A stretch of DNA of 22,227 bases from Phoronis ovalis (lineage: Eukaryota > Phoronida > Phoronidae). Position 1 is the stretch's first letter, and every line of letters begins with the position of its first letter. The translations under genes were made by a program, and so were the position numbers. The notes under the pieces are model-generated. The model was not told where the DNA came from, searched no databases, and saw only the letters and a program-made list of their open reading frames with translations. Below are positions 17,393 through 22,227 of the stretch, one piece after another. The stretch is taken from the NCBI GenBank assembly GCA_028565635.1, contig JAOXYB010090162.1, positions 1 to 22,227 on the forward strand. Direction: 5' to 3'.

Positions 17393-20354
17393 CTGTTTGA
17401 AAGGGAAATCATTGTGCAAGAGATTAAAACTAACATTAGTTTCTTAAAGTAAAATATTCCAAAATTTGATAGGATTATTTGAGGCAGGGCAAAGTTATGA
17501 ATTTTGTCAGTTGTTAGATTGTATTTTTCTGGGGATAGTCTACAGAGTGTAATAGCAAAAAATGTGGTGGTCAGGCCTGCACGAAAAATTAACTGGGAGC
17601 AGGATACATAATAATCTTCAGTTCCTAACAGGTAATTTTCTTTCGCGCAATGTTTGGGAAATTTTTATAATGATTTAAATTCAAAAATGATAAGTTGCCT
17701 CAAATGCATGGCTACTTATCGGATCATGGAAAATGTTTTCAACCATTTGTCTTTGGATTATAACTTTAAAGTAACTATATAACTTTCCAAAAATGTTTAC
17801 ATTTTTGTACAGAATGATATGTTTATTTGTTTGTATTGATTATCAAAATAAGAGAACAATGTCACGTCAATGTATTTTGGTTTTTAAAAAATACTTCCCA
17901 ATAAAAAGTTGGAAATGCTATAAAAGAATACATCTCAAGTTATTAATTCTACCTTATATTCTTTGAGAAAGATAAGGGTACATATATCACTATAATAATA
18001 TATCACAGCAATAAAATTTATTAATATGACCGTTTGACCTGGATATTGATAAAGTACTCAAACCCCCATAGTCAAGCATATCTACAAGTTTTATCCCATC
18101 ATTCTTATATCCATCAGCAAAGGGTGACCTTTTTTTGATGTCAAACTAAACACTTAGAATATTTTTTATAGCGCTATAAAACAATTATGCTAAAAATTAG
18201 TATCAGTTCATGTTTTGAAACCTTATTGAATCCATATTTTTTTAATAATCTGATGTCTTGAGAGAAAAAACATAACTTGTAAAACTATACGTCAAAGAGC
18301 CTCCATGAAACACCCATACACAGTGATTATCACTGAAATTATTTTATAGAAGGCGTACAAGGTGGAAAAAATACCTGCTTTTCTTCAGCTTACACAACAA
18401 ATATGGAGCTGTTACTGCGATTTTAAGTAGGAGGAAAATGATTTATTGAGAACAGAAGCATGGATAATTTTGGCATACAAGATGACAAAAATGTTTGAAA
18501 GTAGGCAGTAATTTTATTTATGGTTCTTAAACTGTTATCATTCAAGCTGCCTAATAAGAATGGTGTAAAGTTTTGGCAAATCAATTATTCACTTCAATTC
18601 GGAGTCATTTACAACCCATGAATAGAATCCTGGGTTTTGCCGGGTGTTCAACAACATTGCCCTAGTGGTCAATTTTTTAACATTTTAAAATATTAAAATA
18701 CCATTCAGTATTCTTAAGTTACTAATATGCATGATATTTTGTATATAAAAAATTAGAATAAACAATGATAACAATGTTGAATCAAAAATAAAATGTATTA
18801 TCAATACACCATGGTAACAGGTCTACCATTATGCTTGTATTCTAAGGCTATTGTAGAAATTTAAAACAATTCTACAATAATAGCGCAATTTTTCAAATGA
18901 TATGTCATATACTACATAGATTCTGTGCTACACATTAACGTTTTAAAGTGAGCTTATGCGATATCACATGAAATTTTGTAAAAAACAAAGTTCTATTTTA
19001 TCACGAGAGTAGCTAGGAAACACAGTATGTTGCATCGCGTTTTCAGAAGTGTATTAATTAAAGCAGGAAATATATTTGTGTTCTGTGACATTAGCCCAAC
19101 TTTGCATACAAAAGTGTGGAAAAGGTATTTACATGAGAGTAGCAGACTAAATAGGGAGAAATTAAGTATGCTAGACCTATTGTCCTTGCATGAGCTAGCA
19201 CGACATGCAGTGGTAATACTCCTGTTGGACAAGTTATTTAGGGGCTATTCATCAACCCCATGGGATCTTAATGGGATAAGTTTTAAGTAATTTTAACAAA
19301 GACAACCCAAAACAGCACTCTGTACATGTATGTGTACAAAATGTCTGTTTTAAGATTAATTTACAAACAGAGAAGATTAAATAAATGTCTTACCTTCACT
19401 TATCTTTATCAAGTTTTTCTTCCCAATTGCCAAAGCATCCACTAAAATGTAACACAAAGTGTTAACTATCTTTAACACCTGAGACAATAGGCAGTTCATT
19501 AATTCATTGTTAAGAAGACAATCATTATTACTGTATTCATAGTAATTGAGGAACTTGAATTGCATTTCCTGCATTGAAATAATTTTGCACTATCATACTA
19601 ACAGCTGCCTCTTTGATAATATTTAAGATTTTTTCTACCCAGCAAAAAACATGCATCAAAATGATGGGTCTACATGTAATTACATAAATTACCAACTTTT
19701 GAGGACAATATCCATCTTCCTGTCTTTCTGGAGTGGTATTCTTTAGAAAGACCATGATCAAAATAAGAAATGATTAAAAAAAATTAATCTGATTCTTTTT
19801 CAAAATAACAAATTATTATTAAAATTTCTAAAAGGGTACTAAGTACAAGGAGTAGGATATATTAGAAACCACAACATATTAACGTGATTAAAATTGCTAT
19901 TCCACTAAAGTTATTACATGTACTTACCTACAGTATTAAACATAAGCAGTACATTCAACAGCTTCAGTTTATCCTTAGGATACAGACTATCAAGTATTTT
20001 TCAGTTGGCAACTCTAGAAATATCAGATACTATATACAGATTTACAATAAATGTTCCTGCTTACCATTGTATAAAAATGTATATTTAAGTGTACTTCAAT
20101 CAAGTATTAGATAAATATGTATATTAATACAATGTCAACAGAAGTATAAGAGCTATTACATCAATTGACAACAAGTCTCCATAACAATAATAACTTTCCC
20201 GGAACACAGCTTGATGAGTATTATTTATAGATTTCATTAATCGTAATGTAGCTGAGCTGTCTTTTCCTTGATCTCCTATCAGCTTACCTGCATGGGTTAG
20301 TCCAGTTACATTATGATGTAGGGGTGAGTGTGTTGACTTCACAGAACATTCCAT
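17340..20354 (-). CDS. Candidate small three-exon gene, unknown basic-tailed protein (55 aa or the end of a longer one)
   Basis: Exons 20354-20288, 19441-19394 and 17392-17340 join (phases 1 and 1) into 55 codons plus TAA. Donors are CAG|GTAAGC and AAG|GTAAGA. Acceptors are TGTTACATTTTAG and TTCCCTTTCAAACAG. Pieces include LHHNVTGLTHA, then VDALAIGKKNLIKISEE, then TTKKAMAAPRRKKEKS-stop. It has no signal peptide or membrane segment. The middle looks like an amphipathic helix and the tail is strongly basic. The terminal exon is GC-rich against an AT-rich background, which favours real coding. In-frame TAA directly precedes the ATG at 20354, so either this is the start, or an acceptor GTGAAG|TCA inside the first exon links it to unseen upstream exons. 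I do not recognise the family. Confidence 0.35.
17400..19380. other. Probable intron of the candidate gene
   Basis: AT-rich with no convincing exon. Overlapping open frames on both strands at 18993-19290 lack splice sites. A short word at 19238-19265 recurs at 11848-11874. The patch at 18615-18670 has the look of a decayed transposon. Confidence 0.3.
19394..19441 (-). CDS. Candidate gene, middle exon
   Basis: A 48-nt exon between TTACATTTTAG and GTAAGA. It encodes (V)DALAIGKKNLIKISE in the only frame compatible with both neighbours. Confidence 0.35.
20288..20354 (-). CDS. Candidate gene, 5'-most visible exon
   Basis: It encodes MECSVKSTHSPLHHNVTGLT-HA and ends CAG|GTAAGC. The start is uncertain: ATG 20354 has T at -3, and an internal acceptor before TCA (20336) would also fit. 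Confidence 0.28.
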
Positions 20355-20699
20355 TTACAAGTGTAGAAATAATTATTAGCTGGCAGTGCATCCATCCACA
20401 TACATATGCGGGGAAAAAGATAATACTGTTTCGTTACTTTCACATCCTTAACTTTAGAGCATCCCAAATCATTAAAATTATGGCCTTTGATTATTGGATA
20501 GTCATATGCTTATGTGACCTCAACAGCAATACCACTATAAAATGTAGAGTATATTATACCTACCTATTTCCTGGTGTCAACAGAATATTCATCTAAACAA
20601 AGCACACAAGCCAATTTTTTTGAAGTTCGCCGAGAAATGAGAAGCAGTTTTTACATTATCAATGAATTAATGGAATCTCTTCAGTTGGGTTAGTTTGTA

Positions 20700-22020
20700 A
20701 GACAAATAAACACATTTCCCTGTTTGTCATGCACAAAGGCTTGGAGTACTGTTTTCTTGTTATATAACCACGTGTTTCAATTTAAGGTCCTTTTCTGACT
20801 CTGTGTTCACACATTTGTAGGTAGAACTTTCACATTATTCACACAGAGTCTATATATAGCTGGTTATCAAGACAACAGACAGGAAATTTTAATTACCGAT
20901 ACAATAAAATAACATGTAAGATTTCAGATACTGCTGAAAACAATCACGTCTTACAAATTAATAAAATCTTCTAGTACTATAATCAATTGTAAATTATTTC
21001 CAGTTTAAAGATGAATAATAAATGTTCATTTTACTTCCTAAGTTTCTTCAACGCAATTTATTTACTGCAAAATCAATTAAATAGAAAAAATGTATGCTCA
21101 CTATCATGTCTTAAGTATTCATTATGCGACAGGCACCGATACATCAATGCCGCAAAAGACTTGTACATAAAGATTTTCATATTAATTTTATTTGAGTGTT
21201 CTGATCTTAATTTTTGGTCACATTTCTTTTTCTATTTCCACAATCAAGGATTTTCATACTAGAGACTAAAATGAAAACAGTTTCATCACAGGTCCTTTAA
21301 TTTTACTCTCAGTTAACTATAAAGCTCTTCAGTTTCACAATCATTTCGCTCCTTCGTGGAGCAAAACAGGTATGGAAGTTACTATAGAGAAATACAATTC
21401 CAGTTTTACAAAATATGTAAAATTGTTAAATGTATTATTAATTTAAACTGAACTTGTATCAAAAATGTTATTCACATGATACTTTCCTTATTAATTTACT
21501 AACATAATTATTTGGTTTATTTATTAGCAGTCTACTGTTATCTTCATTATATAGAAAAATAACACCAGAGTCAGTGAGTGGCACATTGACAAACTGCTAT
21601 ATTTTTTCTACTGTTTAGTTCTTTGAAACTATTACTTTACAAGAAATGAGCTTCAACTTTGTCTTTGGGTAATTTGACTAACAAATAATTCTATAAACAG
21701 TGTAAAAGCTGTGTAGTTATTATATAATTCCATCAATTTCCGGGGAACACCAGGTGGCAGTAATTTAAAATACATTTTTATTTAGCAACATCTGCATCAA
21801 CAAGTTGTCATTTGAGTTAGATTTACTGTACTATTGGTGTTGATTGATTTTGTTTGGCCATGCTTATTTCGGAGTGCATCGGAATAAAACATATTTTGAG
21901 AAATAATGACAAAACTTAATTAGTGATAAAATAAGCCTGACTTTTACTAAAAATATGGAAACTATAAAAACTAATAATAATACACAGGACATCTTGAATA
22001 GTAACTATGACAAAAAATAT
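20700..22020. other. Right-hand AT-rich region, no supported gene
   Basis: Contains an E-box CACGTG (20769-20774), a TATATATAG word near 20860, and a GCTCC/GGAGC hairpin (21348-21362) like the one at 363-382. No exon is supported. Confidence 0.35.
21344..21370. repeat. GCTCC...GGAGC hairpin, repeat end
   Basis: GCTCC (21348-21352), loop TTCGT, GGAGC (21358-21362), extended by TTT/AAA. It shares the core and flanking AA with 363-382, suggesting the end of another copy of the same type of element. Confidence 0.35.
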
Positions 22021-22028
22021 ATAACAAA

Positions 22029-22227
22029 CAGTGGCGGATTTACGGGCGGGCGTGGAAGGCGCACGCCCCCCTTCCCAAGAATTAATTCTGAACATTACAT
22101 TCAATTAATACCTGTATCTAGTTAATATGATATAAGTTCGTGTTAACGGACGATAAGTTATCATCAGTTTGTACACTCTGCTCACCATTATTGTTATAAG
22201 TGCTACTTGTATATAAAGATTATAAGT
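22029..22227 (+). mobile_element. Terminus of a hAT-type DNA transposon (partial)
   Basis: CAGTGGCGGA at 22029 is followed by a G-rich then C-rich stretch (GGGCGGGCG... CGCACGCCCCCC). This is the terminal inverted repeat style of many non-autonomous and autonomous hAT elements in animals. The GC-rich block is foreign to the AT-rich flank. The other end and the 8-bp target duplication are outside the window. Confidence 0.55.

Noticed and set aside
18993-19290. Frames of 79 and 87 codons on opposite strands
   Set aside because: Mutual shadows without splice sites; a dispersed-repeat word lies within them.
19537-19761. 74-codon - strand frame with a helix-like stretch ending in NIIKEAAVSMIVQNYF
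   Set aside because: Looked protein-like, but no phase-compatible join to the neighbouring candidate exons could be made, and AT-rich DNA yields such frames by chance.
1-22227. Prokaryotic operon, phage, CRISPR or toxin-antitoxin content
   Set aside because: No long ORFs, ribosome binding sites, operon-like spacing or regular spacer arrays; the spliced gene structure is clearly eukaryotic.

Overview
The window is animal nuclear DNA from an invertebrate. Coding signal occurs only as short islands (22-282 nt) bounded by GT/AG splice sites and joined by phase-compatible introns. Non-coding DNA is very AT-rich (roughly two thirds AT by eye) and full of decayed repeats. The pervasive ACATGTA-type motif and the style of the repeats remind me of a mollusc or another lophotrochozoan; that is an inference, not a proof.

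Two genes can be read with confidence, and they converge tail to tail. On the + strand (647-3518) is a complete six-exon calcium- and integrin-binding protein gene of the CIB2/CIB3 type: 189 aa, possible N-myristoylation start, canonical third and fourth EF-hands, and a C-terminus TFHIRI carried on a 22-nt terminal coding exon. On the - strand (11560 down to 6334) is a six-coding-exon gene for an RGS9-binding protein (R9AP/RGS9BP, R7BP family): about 297 aa, a helical-bundle region aligning with vertebrate R9AP, and a C-terminal transmembrane tail anchor. In vertebrates R9AP anchors the RGS9-Gbeta5 GTPase-activating complex to photoreceptor membranes. CIB2 works in hair cells and photoreceptors, so two genes used in sensory cells sit next to each other here.

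A third, tentative gene lies upstream of the R9AP-like gene on the - strand (20354 down to 17340). Three exons with good splice sites and fully compatible phases join into a 55-residue reading frame ending in a lysine/arginine-rich tail. I cannot assign it to a family, and it may be the 3' part of a longer gene.

The rest is intron and intergenic sequence with repeats. There is a dispersed element at 1-390 carrying an array of TGACCT half-sites and a GCTCC/GGAGC hairpin, a tRNA-derived SINE-like fragment in CIB intron 3, two degenerate tandem arrays (about 33-bp period at 7517-7760; GGGATCTAG units at 7236-7351) in an R9AP-like intron, a 16-bp-arm hairpin at 14543-14595, a G20 homopolymer at 15923-15942, and the terminus of a probable hAT-type DNA transposon at 22029 running off the window. 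I found no bacterial operon, CRISPR array, rRNA or intact tRNA, and no clear unknown multi-gene system. The least explained signals are the three-exon microprotein candidate and a strong cryptic exon inside the R9AP-like gene.
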